A stretch of 8,791 nucleotides of DNA from Pseudomonadota bacterium (GCA_023412175.1 JAEYOB010000057.1:1-8791), one strand, 5' to 3'. Counted from the first letter of the stretch, positions 1 to 6,335 are shown. The notes: generated by a model from the sequence alone, not told the origin. Made by a program: numbers and translations.

Positions 1-73
1 GCACATACGTAAGCGTGGCAGCGGGGCCGCGATGGTAGAGTCCCCTTCGCGTGTTCAAAAAAGGGTTACCTGG

Positions 74-397
74 ATGTTCGCAAAGGCTGTCGTTCGCGGG
101 CTTGGCATCGCTGCCGGAACCGTCGCCCTGTCGCTTGCCTTCGCGGTGCCCGCCACCGCCGGCGATCACGGCCATGGCCATCACAAGCACAAGCACCACA
201 AACACCACAAGCACCACCACAAGCATGGCCGGCCCGTGGTGGTCCATGGTGCCCCCCCGCCCTGGGTGGTGGTCGAGCAGCCGCCGGCCTATGTGGTGGT
301 TCCCCCGCCGCGGGTGTACGCGCCGCCGCCGGTCGTCTACGCGCCGGTCATGCCCGCCCCCGGCGTGAGCGTGCAGATGAACATCCCGCTGCGCTGA
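74..397 (+). CDS. Small secreted histidine-rich protein, probably metal-binding
   Basis: A 107-residue exported protein of unknown function. Residues 1-29 form a clear signal peptide: basic Lys4/Arg8, a hydrophobic core, and an ATA cleavage site before GDHGH. Residues 32-51 hold 13 histidines interleaved with lysines, which could bind Zn, Ni, Cu or Co in the periplasm. The rest is rich in proline, valine and tyrosine (PPPWVVVEQPP, VYAPPPVVYAP) and ends in VSVQMNIPLR, a tail style I associate with small secreted proteobacterial proteins. An upstream in-frame ATG at 32 would place 14 polar residues before the signal peptide. The ATG at 74 is preferred because it starts the signal peptide and has AAGGG eight bases upstream. 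The gene converges on the minus-strand gene ending at 407. Metal binding is inferred from composition only. Low complexity makes the exact role unknowable here, but export is well supported. Confidence 0.8.
   Translation: MFAKAVVRGLGIAAGTVALSLAFAVPATAGDHGHGHHKHKHHKHHKHHHKHGRPVVVHGAPPPWVVVEQPPAYVVVPPPRVYAPPPVVYAPVMPAPGVSVQMNIPLR
167..226 (+). repeat. CAC/AAG codon-repeat tract encoding the His/Lys run
   Basis: A low-complexity tract built from repeated CAC and AAG codons (CACAAGCAC units) inside the His-rich secreted protein. It encodes residues 32-51. Such tracts can change length by replication slippage, so the histidine count may differ between strains. Confidence 0.75.
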
Positions 398-398
398 C

Positions 399-414
399 GC
401 CCGGCCTTACGGGC
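399..414. terminator. Possible bidirectional hairpin between convergent genes
   Basis: GCCCG at 399-403 pairs with CGGGC at 410-414 around a six-base loop. It lies in the nine-base gap between the convergent genes and runs into the stop codon of the minus-strand gene. There is no T-run on either side, so it is only a weak candidate for a shared terminator. Confidence 0.25.
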
Positions 415-712
415 CCGGCCTGACGGAGGTGTAGGACGGCGGATCGCTGGCCGGGAAGGATCCGTCGGACGCCTCGTCCACCACGCTCCACGGCCGGCGC
501 TGGGGATCGCGCATCCGCTCGGGACCGGCGTCGCGGACCTGGGTGTGGGAGTCGGGCGGGCCCTGCGGCTGGCCGTTGCGGAAGGCCGGGGCAAGCCGTT
601 GCGGCGGCGCGCTCCGCCGGGTCCGGTTCCATACGGTGTACGCCGCGGCGCCGGCCATCATGGCCGCCGCGCCCAACACCCACCACCGCCCCTTCTGGCT
701 TCGCTCGGTCAT
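407..712 (-). CDS. Small single-pass membrane protein with SFPASDPPS tail motif
   Basis: A 101-residue protein of unknown function. Residues about 10-28 (WWVLGAAAMMAGAAAYTVW) form one hydrophobic segment followed by an Arg-rich edge (NRTRR), which suggests an inner-membrane anchor. Residues 31-74 are polar, proline- and arginine-rich and probably disordered. The C-terminal motif at about 76-94 (SVVDEASDGSFPASDPPSY) belongs to a recurring short motif, D-E-A-S-x-x-S-F-P-A-S-D-P-P, found at the ends of many small proteobacterial proteins whose role is unknown to me. ATG at 712 is preferred because GGAG lies eight bases upstream. The ATG at 718 would sit only two bases from that site, and the longer reading frame to 790 adds an unconvincing leader. 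The gene lies 96 bases downstream of the pentapeptide-repeat gene on the same strand. Confidence 0.72.
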   Translation of the reverse strand: MTERSQKGRWWVLGAAAMMAGAAAYTVWNRTRRSAPPQRLAPAFRNGQPQGPPDSHTQVRDAGPERMRDPQRRPWSVVDEASDGSFPASDPPSYTSVRPGP

Positions 713-779
713 GGTCATCGCTCCCCATCCCTGCAGTGCGGCATGGGGTCTGAACACGCAAGGAGCGTCCGGGGTTTCA

Positions 780-807
780 CGACGGCGCACAACCGCCGCC
801 GGCGTCG
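780..807 (-). terminator. Possible hairpin after the pentapeptide-repeat gene
   Basis: Read on the minus strand just after the pentapeptide gene's stop, CGAC-(GCC bulge)-GGCG pairs with CGCC-GTCG around a nine-base loop, giving eight base pairs. No U-run follows, so intrinsic termination is unproven. It could instead be a processing or Rho-associated structure, or chance in GC-rich DNA. Confidence 0.25.
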
Positions 808-808
808 G

Positions 809-2113
809 TCAGATCGCCAGCACCGCGTCCGGCATTCGTGCGACCTCCGCGGCCAGCGCACCCCGGCGCAAGCCGAGGGTGACGGCGTGCGACAGGTCCG
901 CCGCGCTCTCGTCGCAGCCGCGCAGGTCGGCGGAGGTGAGGTTGGCGCGGTCGAACCGCGCACCGGCGATGCGCGCCCCTTGCAGCCGGGCGCCGCGCAG
1001 GTCGGCGTTGGCGAACAGCGCGCGCATCAGGTTGGCCGGCCACATGCGCCCGGACGGTTTGCCGTCGGGGGTGCGCAGCTCGACCATGCCGAAATCGGCG
1101 CCGGCCGCTTGCACGCCGGTGAGGTCGGCGTCGGACAGGTTGGCGCCGGTGAGGATCGCCTGCTCCAGCCGGGCGCCGCGCAACGAGGCGGCGCTCATGT
1201 CGGCGAGCGCCAGATAGGCGTTCGCCAGGACGGCGCCGTCTAGCGAGGTCTGGCGGAACAGGGCGCCGCTGAGATCGCAGGCGCTGAGGTCCACGCCTTG
1301 CAGGTCGAGGCCGGAGAGGTCCGCGCGCTCGCCGCGCTGGCCGCCGGAGTTGATCCACAGCGTGTGCGGGTCGAGCTTGCCGCGCACCGAGTCCGGCAGC
1401 GTGCCGCGGTCCTTCAGATAGATGGCGCCGTTCAGGTTGGCGCCGGTGATGTCGGCACCGGACAGATCGACGTTGCGCAGCACGGCATCGCGCAGGTCGG
1501 CGTTGCGCAGGCAGCAGCGGCTAAGGTTGGCGCCGTTGAGGATCGCGTGCTTCATCTTGGCGCCACTGAAGTTCGCATCGCTGAGATCGGCGCCGGACAG
1601 GTTGGCGGAAAACAGATTGGCGTTGCTGAAGTCGCCGCGCGTCAGCGAGGCCAGCGACAGGTCGGCGTTGGACAGATCGGCGTCCTTGAAGCGCACGCCG
1701 TCGAGCGTGGCGTCCTTCAGGCTGGTGCGCTGGACCGGGCCTTCGCGGCGGTTGGCGGTGGCAAGCACCTGCCCCGGCCGCAGGTCCGCACCCTCGAAGT
1801 CGGTCTGCCGCAGGTTGGCCTTGTGGAAGTTGGTGCCGCGCAGGTCGGCGCGCAGGAAGGACGAGCCGACCAGCGAGGCGCGGCTGAAGTTGGCGCCGAA
1901 CAGGTCGCTCATGGCGAAGCTCACTTCCTCCAGGCGGCTGTCGGAGAAGTCGCACTGGGTGAGCACGGCGTTCTTCAGATCGAAGCCCTTGAGGTGCAGC
2001 GCCGACAGATCCATGCCCTTGGCCTGGAGGCGCATGCCGCCGGGGCGCAGCTTCAGATAGAGCAGATGGTCGCGCACGCGCTTCAGGAACTGGATCGTCT
2101 TGTCGTCGGCCAT
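809..2113 (-). CDS. Pentapeptide-repeat protein, segmented solenoid
   Basis: A 434-residue cytosolic-looking protein with no signal peptide or membrane helix. A helical N-terminus (1-30, KTIQFLKRVRDHLLYLKL) precedes pentapeptide repeats of the A(D/N)LXX type, for example DLSNADLSLASL and NLSGADLSDANF. These fold as right-handed quadrilateral beta-helices. The repeats fall in blocks at about 35-112, 129-232, 263-346 and 360-412, broken by non-repeat stretches at 113-128 (PGQVLATANRREG), 233-262 (DPHTLWINSGGQRGER) and 347-359. The family includes DNA-mimic gyrase protectors (MfpA, Qnr), but those are shorter and uninterrupted, so I assign no target. ATG at 2113 has GGAGG eight bases upstream. 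Extension to 2182 adds an Arg-rich leader without a site. A plus-strand reading frame of over 300 codons lies opposite but is an antisense echo of the repeats. Identity as a pentapeptide-repeat protein is firm and function unknown. Confidence 0.93.
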   Translation of the reverse strand: MADDKTIQFLKRVRDHLLYLKLRPGGMRLQAKGMDLSALHLKGFDLKNAVLTQCDFSDSRLEEVSFAMSDLFGANFSRASLVGSSFLRADLRGTNFHKANLRQTDFEGADLRPGQVLATANRREGPVQRTSLKDATLDGVRFKDADLSNADLSLASLTRGDFSNANLFSANLSGADLSDANFSGAKMKHAILNGANLSRCCLRNADLRDAVLRNVDLSGADITGANLNGAIYLKDRGTLPDSVRGKLDPHTLWINSGGQRGERADLSGLDLQGVDLSACDLSGALFRQTSLDGAVLANAYLALADMSAASLRGARLEQAILTGANLSDADLTGVQAAGADFGMVELRTPDGKPSGRMWPANLMRALFANADLRGARLQGARIAGARFDRANLTSADLRGCDESAADLSHAVTLGLRRGALAAEVARMPDAVLAI

Positions 2114-2191
2114 TGGAATGCCCTCCCGTCTCCGGGGTCCCTCCTCCCTCCGACCGAGGGCGCCCTGATGGAACAGAGGCATGATCGCCTC

Positions 2192-2219
2192 AGATTATTT
2201 CCTATGTATAGCAAGGGAA
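2192..2219 (-). promoter_or_regulatory. Possible promoter of the pentapeptide-repeat gene
   Basis: A short AT-rich island in otherwise GC-rich DNA. On the minus strand TTCCCT (2214-2219) is followed after 16 bases by TAATCT (2192-2197), a weak sigma70-like pair about 80 bases before the start codon. The match is partial and rests mainly on the sharp local drop in GC. Confidence 0.3.
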
Positions 2220-2283
2220 TCCGGCCGCCGCCCGCCGCAAAAACCGGTGAGTTGCGGTGAAATGCGTCACCCGCAGGCCGGTG

Positions 2284-3444
2284 CTATTCACCGTCGCGGC
2301 GATAGGGGGAACACTCGGCCAGGGCGGCCATCTCCTGCCGCACCGCGCGGCGTTCCTGGTCCAGGTGGGCGGACAGCACGCGGCGGAAGCCGGCGTCGGG
2401 GATCCAATGGGCGCTGTAGGTCGGCACCGGCAGGTAGCCGCGCTGGATCTTGTGCTCGCCCTGGGCGCCCGCCTCGACGCGGGTCAGGCCGTGCTCGATG
2501 GCGAAGTCGAGCGCCCGGTAGTAGCAGGCCTCGAAATGCAGGAAGCGGTAGCGCCCGTCGGAGCCCCAGTTGCGCCCGTACAGCACGCCGCCACCCATGA
2601 GGTTCATGGCGCCCGCCACCCACTCCCCGCCGTCCTCGCACATCACCAGGACCACGGACTCCGCCATGGTCGCGCCCAGGCGGCGGAAGAAGTCGCGCGT
2701 CAGATAGCCGCCGCCCCACTTGCGGTCGGCGGTTTCCATGTAGAAGCGGTGGAAGGCATCCCAGTGCTCGGCCCGGAGCGCGTCGCCGGTCAGCGTGTGC
2801 AGCCGCACGGAGCTGTCCGCCACCTCGCGCCGCTCGCGCCGGATCGCCTTGCGCTTGCGGGCGTTGAGGGCCCCGAGGAAATCGTCGAAGGAACCGTAAT
2901 CGCGGTTGTCCCAGTGGTACTGCACGCCCAGCCGCCGCAGCCACCCGGCTTCGCCCAAGCGGCGGTACTCCGCCTCCAGCGGGAAGGTGACGTGCGCCGA
3001 GGACAGCCCGGTGCGGCGCACCAACTCCTCCAGCGCCTGGACCAGCGCCGCCGCGACGGCCGGCCCGGCGTCGGGGCGCAGCAGCAGGCGCGGCCCGGTC
3101 ACCGGGGTGAACGGCACCGCCACCTGGAGCTTGGGATAGTAGCTCCCGCCGGCCCGCTCGTAGGCGTTCGCCCAGGCATGGTCGAACACATACTCGCCGT
3201 AGGAGTGGCCCTTGAAGTAGGCCGGCACGACGCCCTGCACGTGGCCCTGCGCGTCGAGCGCCGCGAGATGCGCCGGCTGCCAGCCGGTGCGCGGGGTGGC
3301 CGAGCCGGACTCCTCCAGCGCCGCCAGGAAGGCGTGCCGGACGAACGGGTTGCCGTCCGTGGCGCAGGCGTCCCACTCGGCCGCGGCGACCTCGCCGATG
3401 CCGTTCAGAACCTTGACGGTGATGGCATCGCTGCCGTCGGGCAT
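2284..3444 (-). CDS. DUF482/FemAB-like GNAT-fold acyltransferase
   Basis: A 386-residue protein of the DUF482 family (COG3146, often called FemAB-like or peptidogalycan biosynthesis protein), with full family length. Visible motifs are NPFVRHAFL (32-40), DHAWANAYERAGGSYYPKLQ (88-107), WDNRDYGSFDDFLGALNARK (178-197) followed by a basic KAIRRER stretch, GRNWG (290-294), HFEACYYRALDFAIEHGL (303-320) and QGEHKIQRGYLPVPTYSAHW (328-347). The fold is a double GNAT-like domain that probably transfers an acyl or aminoacyl group. The substrate is not known and a role in cell-wall synthesis is only suggested by the name. No signal peptide is present, so it is cytosolic. ATG at 3444 is preceded by GGAGGAG at good spacing. 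It lies 59 bases after the RidA-like gene on the same strand, so it is probably co-transcribed. Confidence 0.9.
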   Translation of the reverse strand: MPDGSDAITVKVLNGIGEVAAAEWDACATDGNPFVRHAFLAALEESGSATPRTGWQPAHLAALDAQGHVQGVVPAYFKGHSYGEYVFDHAWANAYERAGGSYYPKLQVAVPFTPVTGPRLLLRPDAGPAVAAALVQALEELVRRTGLSSAHVTFPLEAEYRRLGEAGWLRRLGVQYHWDNRDYGSFDDFLGALNARKRKAIRRERREVADSSVRLHTLTGDALRAEHWDAFHRFYMETADRKWGGGYLTRDFFRRLGATMAESVVLVMCEDGGEWVAGAMNLMGGGVLYGRNWGSDGRYRFLHFEACYYRALDFAIEHGLTRVEAGAQGEHKIQRGYLPVPTYSAHWIPDAGFRRVLSAHLDQERRAVRQEMAALAECSPYRRDGE

Positions 3445-3503
3445 GCCCTCTCCTCCGTGTCAGACCCCGAGGGACCTAGGCAGATGGACATGCCCTGACA
3501 AGG

Positions 3504-3971
3504 TCATACCAGCTCGAACACCGCCTCGACCTCGACCGCCACGTTGAGCGGCAGCGACGGGGCGCCGACGGCGAAGCGGGCGTGGCGGCCGGCGTCGCCG
3601 AACACCTCGACCATCAGCTCCGACGCGCCGTTGATCACCGCCGGGTGGTCGTGGAAGTCCGGGCCGCAGTTGACGAAGCCACCCAGCTTCAGGCAGCTGG
3701 CGACGCGGTCCAGGTTGCCGCCGCAGGCCGCCTTGACCTGGGCGATGATGTTCAGGCCGCACAGGCGGGCCGCCTGCTTGGCCTCCTCCGCCGAAAAGTC
3801 CTGGCCGACCTTGCCGATGAAGCGGCGCTCGCCGTTCCACACCGTCACCTGGCCGGAGACGTACAGGATCTTGCCAGATTGCGTGGTCGGCACGTACGCC
3901 GCCACCGGCGCCGCCGGCTGCGGCAGCTCGATCCCGAGTTCCTTGAGGCGCGCCTCGATGCGTCCGGACAT
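3504..3971 (-). CDS. RidA/YjgF/UK114-family protein
   Basis: A 155-residue RidA-superfamily protein of the slightly longer subgroup (YjgF_endoribonuc type). Canonical RidA hydrolyses reactive 2-aminoacrylate enamine/imine intermediates, acting as a cytosolic trimer. Motifs are YVSGQVTVWNG (37-47), LNIIAQVKAACGGNLDRV (73-90) and ARFAVGAPSLPLNVAVEVEA (131-150). Arg132 aligns with the substrate-carboxylate-binding arginine of RidA, and Glu149 with the conserved glutamate, so catalytic capacity looks intact. This subgroup is not orthologous to E. coli RidA, so the exact substrate is uncertain. The start is secure: AGGAGG lies six bases before ATG. The gene sits 51 bases downstream of the S10 carboxypeptidase and 59 bases upstream of the DUF482 gene, and its upstream gap holds a tandem 13-base repeat. 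Confidence 0.92.
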   Translation of the reverse strand: MSGRIEARLKELGIELPQPAAPVAAYVPTTQSGKILYVSGQVTVWNGERRFIGKVGQDFSAEEAKQAARLCGLNIIAQVKAACGGNLDRVASCLKLGGFVNCGPDFHDHPAVINGASELMVEVFGDAGRHARFAVGAPSLPLNVAVEVEAVFELV

Positions 3972-3987
3972 GAAAACCCTCCTTGTA

Positions 3988-4013
3988 TGATGTTTGGGCG
4001 TGATGTTCGGGCG
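3988..4013 (-). repeat. Abutting 13-base direct repeat upstream of the RidA-like gene
   Basis: Two head-to-tail copies, TGATGTTTGGGCG (3988-4000) and TGATGTTCGGGCG (4001-4013) on the plus strand, identical at 12 of 13 positions with no spacer. They fill half of the 51-base gap between the carboxypeptidase stop and the RidA-like start, ending just upstream of the ribosome binding site. This could be a tandem operator, an RNA-binding site in the leader, or a chance duplication. Confidence 0.6.
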
Positions 4014-4022
4014 ACGATAGCC

Positions 4023-5534
4023 TCAGCGCAGCGCGGCGTCGAGCAGCGCGCGGGCGTCGGCGGCGAGCCGGGCGCGCGGCCCGGCCAGTGTGTACATCAT
4101 ATGGCCGCCGTCGTAGACCGGCACCCGGATGCGGTCGCGCTCCCCGCCGGGCAGTTCGAGCTGCGCCGCCAGCCAGCGCGAGCCCAGGTACGGCGTGATC
4201 AGGTCGTTGCGGCCGTGCGCCATCATCACGTGCAGGCCCGGCGTCAGCGCCAGCACCTGCTGCAACTCCTCCATGGCGCTGGGGCGCCCCTCGCGCGGCC
4301 ACTCCCAGCCGCGGTTGACCGCGCTGTTGAGCAGGTGGAACGGCACCTCGGTGCGGAGCTTCAGTTCCTGCTGGACGTAGGCGGTGAAAGCCGTGGAATA
4401 GGCCGGTACCGTGCCGGTGAGGAACGGGTCTTCGGACACCCGTGCCGAACCGGGGTTCGGGTCCGGGCCGCTGAAGGCGCCATCGTAGATGCTGACCACG
4501 CGCCCCTTGTCGCGCAGCAGCTCGCGCGCGAAAGCCCCCGCCGACACCCGGCCGCGGTGGCGGGTGACGAACTCCGCCGGCAGACCGGTGAGCCGCGACA
4601 CCTCGGCGAACAGCCCCGCCGACGCGTCCAGGCGGCCGACGTCGAGCGTCGCCAGCCCCGTCAGGTAGCTGGTCAGCGCGAATCGCTCCGCCTCCCCCGC
4701 CACGTCGGCCGGGCTGCCCTCCGCCAGCCCGTGCGCGGCGGCGCTGGCCGCCATGGACGGCAACCGGAACGCGGTGGTGAGCAGGCCCGTCGTGTCGTCG
4801 CGCACCGTGCCGAAATCGACGACCGGCGACACCATCACCAGCGCGTTGACCGCCACGCCGGCGTTCCGGAACAGTTCGCGCGCCATCTTGGCGATGCGGA
4901 AGCCGCCGTAGCTCTCGCCGACCAGCAGCTTGGGGGAAGCCCAACGGTCGTTGCGGGAAATCCACAGCCGCACGATCTCCGACAGGGTGCGGGCGTCGGC
5001 GTCCACCTTCCAAAAACGCTTCTCCGCGTCGTCGCCGGATTTCAGCGCCCGGCTGTAGCCGGTGCCCACCGGATCGATGAAGACGAGGTCAGTGAAGGCC
5101 AGCCAAGTGTCGGGGTTGTCGGCCAATTGCACCGGCGGCCGCGGCAGCGACCCGTCCTCGTTGAAGCGGACGACCCGCGGCCCCAGCGCGCCCAGGTGCA
5201 GATAGGCCGACGCGGCGCCGGGGCCGCCGTTGAAGACGAACGCCACCGGCCGCTTGCCGGGCTCGCCGCCGTCCAGCGTGTAGGTGGTGGTGAAGATCCG
5301 CGCCAGCACCTCGTCCTTGCCGGCCTCGCGGACCGGCAGGAACTCGGCCACCGCCGTATAGGACAGGCCGTTGCGGCTGTGCTGGGTGACCGTACGCTGC
5401 GCGTCGAAGGCCGCGGGCTTCTCGCTGCGCTCCGGCTTCGGGGCGTCGGGCCTGGCCTCCTGGGCGGGCGCCGCGGCCGGCAGGGCGAGCGTCACGGCGA
5501 GGAGCAGCGCGGCGAGGGAGGGACGGAACGGCAT
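4023..5534 (-). CDS. Secreted S10-family serine carboxypeptidase-like peptidase
   Basis: A 503-residue exported alpha/beta-hydrolase of peptidase family S10 (carboxypeptidase Y type), which removes C-terminal residues from peptides. Residues 1-24 form a signal peptide (FRPSLAALLLAVTLALPAAA, APAQ cleavage site), so it acts in the periplasm or outside. The catalytic triad is visible: Ser208 in GESYGG, Asp444 in GRNDLITP and His478 in DGGHMMY. NGGPGAAS at 102-109 matches the S10 oxyanion/carboxylate-recognition motif (NGGPGCSS) with Cys replaced by Ala, which is common in bacterial members. FIDPVGTGYS (152-161) is also typical. ATG at 5534 starts the signal peptide directly. ATG at 5573 would add 13 polar residues, and neither has a strong ribosome binding site. 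It is probably first in a unit with the RidA-like and DUF482 genes and divergent from the Spy-like gene. Confidence 0.93.
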   Translation of the reverse strand: MPFRPSLAALLLAVTLALPAAAPAQEARPDAPKPERSEKPAAFDAQRTVTQHSRNGLSYTAVAEFLPVREAGKDEVLARIFTTTYTLDGGEPGKRPVAFVFNGGPGAASAYLHLGALGPRVVRFNEDGSLPRPPVQLADNPDTWLAFTDLVFIDPVGTGYSRALKSGDDAEKRFWKVDADARTLSEIVRLWISRNDRWASPKLLVGESYGGFRIAKMARELFRNAGVAVNALVMVSPVVDFGTVRDDTTGLLTTAFRLPSMAASAAAHGLAEGSPADVAGEAERFALTSYLTGLATLDVGRLDASAGLFAEVSRLTGLPAEFVTRHRGRVSAGAFARELLRDKGRVVSIYDGAFSGPDPNPGSARVSEDPFLTGTVPAYSTAFTAYVQQELKLRTEVPFHLLNSAVNRGWEWPREGRPSAMEELQQVLALTPGLHVMMAHGRNDLITPYLGSRWLAAQLELPGGERDRIRVPVYDGGHMMYTLAGPRARLAADARALLDAALR

Positions 5535-5598
5535 CGGCGTGGTCCGGGGATCGTTCGGGGATGCCCTGCCCATGTGGGGCGCCGCGCCCGCCGGACAA

Positions 5599-5615
5599 GC
5601 TGACCAATGGTCGGC
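5599..5615. promoter_or_regulatory. Dyad-symmetric operator candidate in the divergent region
   Basis: GC-T-GACCA-A-TGGTC-G-GC is a 17-base imperfect palindrome with seven of eight symmetric pairs matching around a central A. It lies between the divergent carboxypeptidase and Spy-like genes, five bases before a promoter-like -35. This is a suitable position for a dimeric transcription factor. The factor cannot be named from sequence. Confidence 0.4.
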
Positions 5616-5620
5616 CGCGG

Positions 5621-5649
5621 TTGCGCCTGAAAGCCGTGGCGGCGATCAT
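5621..5649 (+). promoter_or_regulatory. Possible sigma70-type promoter of the Spy-like gene
   Basis: TTGCGC (5621-5626) and GATCAT (5644-5649) are separated by exactly 17 bases, each matching four of six consensus positions. Initiation near 5656 would leave a leader of about 24 bases, including the GGGAGA ribosome binding site. Confidence 0.35.
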
Positions 5650-5679
5650 GCGACGCTCCGTCAACCCGGGAGAACCGCC

Positions 5680-6249
5680 ATGCTCGCTCGCTGCCTCGTT
5701 GCCGCCCTTCTGCTGGTCCCCTCGGCCGCGCCGGCCCAGACATCTCCCAATCCCGCGCCCTATGCCGGACAGGAGAGCCGCGCCATCAAGGCGCTGTCGG
5801 CGGAGGAGGTGGACGACCTGCTCCAGGCCAGGGGGATGGGGCTGGCCAAGGCGGCGGAGCTGAACGGCTATCCGGGGCCGATGCACGCCCTCGACCTCGC
5901 CGCGGATCTCGGGTTGAGCGCCGGGCAGGTGGTGGCGCTGAAGGAGATCCGGGCGCGCATGGCCGACGCGGCCAAACCGCTGGGCGCCGCCATCGTCGAG
6001 CGCGAAGGCGACCTCGACCGCAGCTTCGCGGAGCGCCGCATCGACCGGGCGTCGCTGGCGGAAGCAACCGCCGGAATCGCCCGGCTCCAGGGAGAACTGC
6101 GGGCGGTCCACCTCGCCGCACACCTGGAAACCCGCGCCGTACTGAGCGAGGAGCAGGCCCGCCGCTACGACACGCTGCGCGGCTACACCGGACGGGGGCA
6201 CGAACCAGGCAAGGGCCATCACGAGCACGGGAAGGGGCATGGCGGGTAA
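5680..6249 (+). CDS. Periplasmic Spy/CpxP-like (heavy-metal sensor type) protein with His-rich tail
   Basis: A 189-residue exported, mostly helical protein resembling the Spy/CpxP and periplasmic heavy-metal-resistance (Metal_resist) group. Members of this fold act as periplasmic chaperones or metal sensors. Residues 1-19 are a signal peptide (CLVAALLLVPSAAPA). The mature part has YAGQESRAIKALS (28-40), GMGLAKAAELNGYPGPMHAL (52-71), then LGLSAGQVVALKEI (77-90) and long amphipathic helices to about 168 (AIVEREGDLDRSF, LSEEQARRYDTLRGY). These LT/LS-x-x-Q-type segments are characteristic of the fold. The tail (172-189) is Gly/Lys/His-rich with five histidines, a likely metal ligand cluster. ATG at 5680 has GGGAGA six bases upstream and begins the signal peptide. 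The frame open further upstream is not coding. It is divergent from the S10 gene, and the potassium channel follows after 86 bases. Exact role inferred. Confidence 0.85.
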   Translation: MLARCLVAALLLVPSAAPAQTSPNPAPYAGQESRAIKALSAEEVDDLLQARGMGLAKAAELNGYPGPMHALDLAADLGLSAGQVVALKEIRARMADAAKPLGAAIVEREGDLDRSFAERRIDRASLAEATAGIARLQGELRAVHLAAHLETRAVLSEEQARRYDTLRGYTGRGHEPGKGHHEHGKGHGG

Positions 6250-6264
6250 GGCTGCGGCGCAGCC
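6250..6264 (+). terminator. Hairpin directly after the Spy-like gene
   Basis: GGCTGC and GCAGCC form a perfect six-base-pair stem with a GGC loop, starting at the base after the stop codon. No U-run follows, so it is a possible weak terminator or mRNA 3'-end stabiliser between the Spy-like gene and the potassium channel gene. Confidence 0.35.
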
Positions 6265-6335
6265 GAACGCGCACCGCGTCCCACCGACGTTGAGCTTGGC
6301 TGGAACAAGCCCGAAAGCTCGGTCATTATGCGTGC

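Noticed and set aside
167..226. Short-period repeats considered as a CRISPR-like or satellite array
   Set aside because: The units are codon-sized, have no spacers and are in frame within a His-rich protein.
1298..2260. Plus-strand open frame of about 320 codons opposite the pentapeptide-repeat gene, with a periodic QVG/EVGA pattern
   Set aside because: The periodicity is the reverse-strand echo of the pentapeptide codons in GC-rich DNA. It has no family resemblance and no convincing start.
3458..3500. TGTCAG/CTGACA inverted repeat between the RidA-like and DUF482 genes
   Set aside because: Only six base pairs separated by more than 30 bases, so it is not distinguishable from chance.
3460..5013. 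Minus-strand open frame of over 500 codons overlapping the carboxypeptidase and RidA-like genes in another frame
   Set aside because: Arg/Gly/Ala-rich shadow frame with no motifs. The true frames carry intact catalytic residues.
3582..5603. Very long plus-strand open frame (over 670 codons) through the RidA-like and carboxypeptidase genes
   Set aside because: It lies antisense to two well-recognised proteins, and its composition (Arg, Ala, Val, Gln, His) is typical of antisense translation of GC-rich genes.
5371..5679. N-terminal extension of the Spy-like gene's open frame
   Set aside because: It overlaps the 5' end of the divergent carboxypeptidase gene. The signal peptide and ribosome binding site place the start at 5680.
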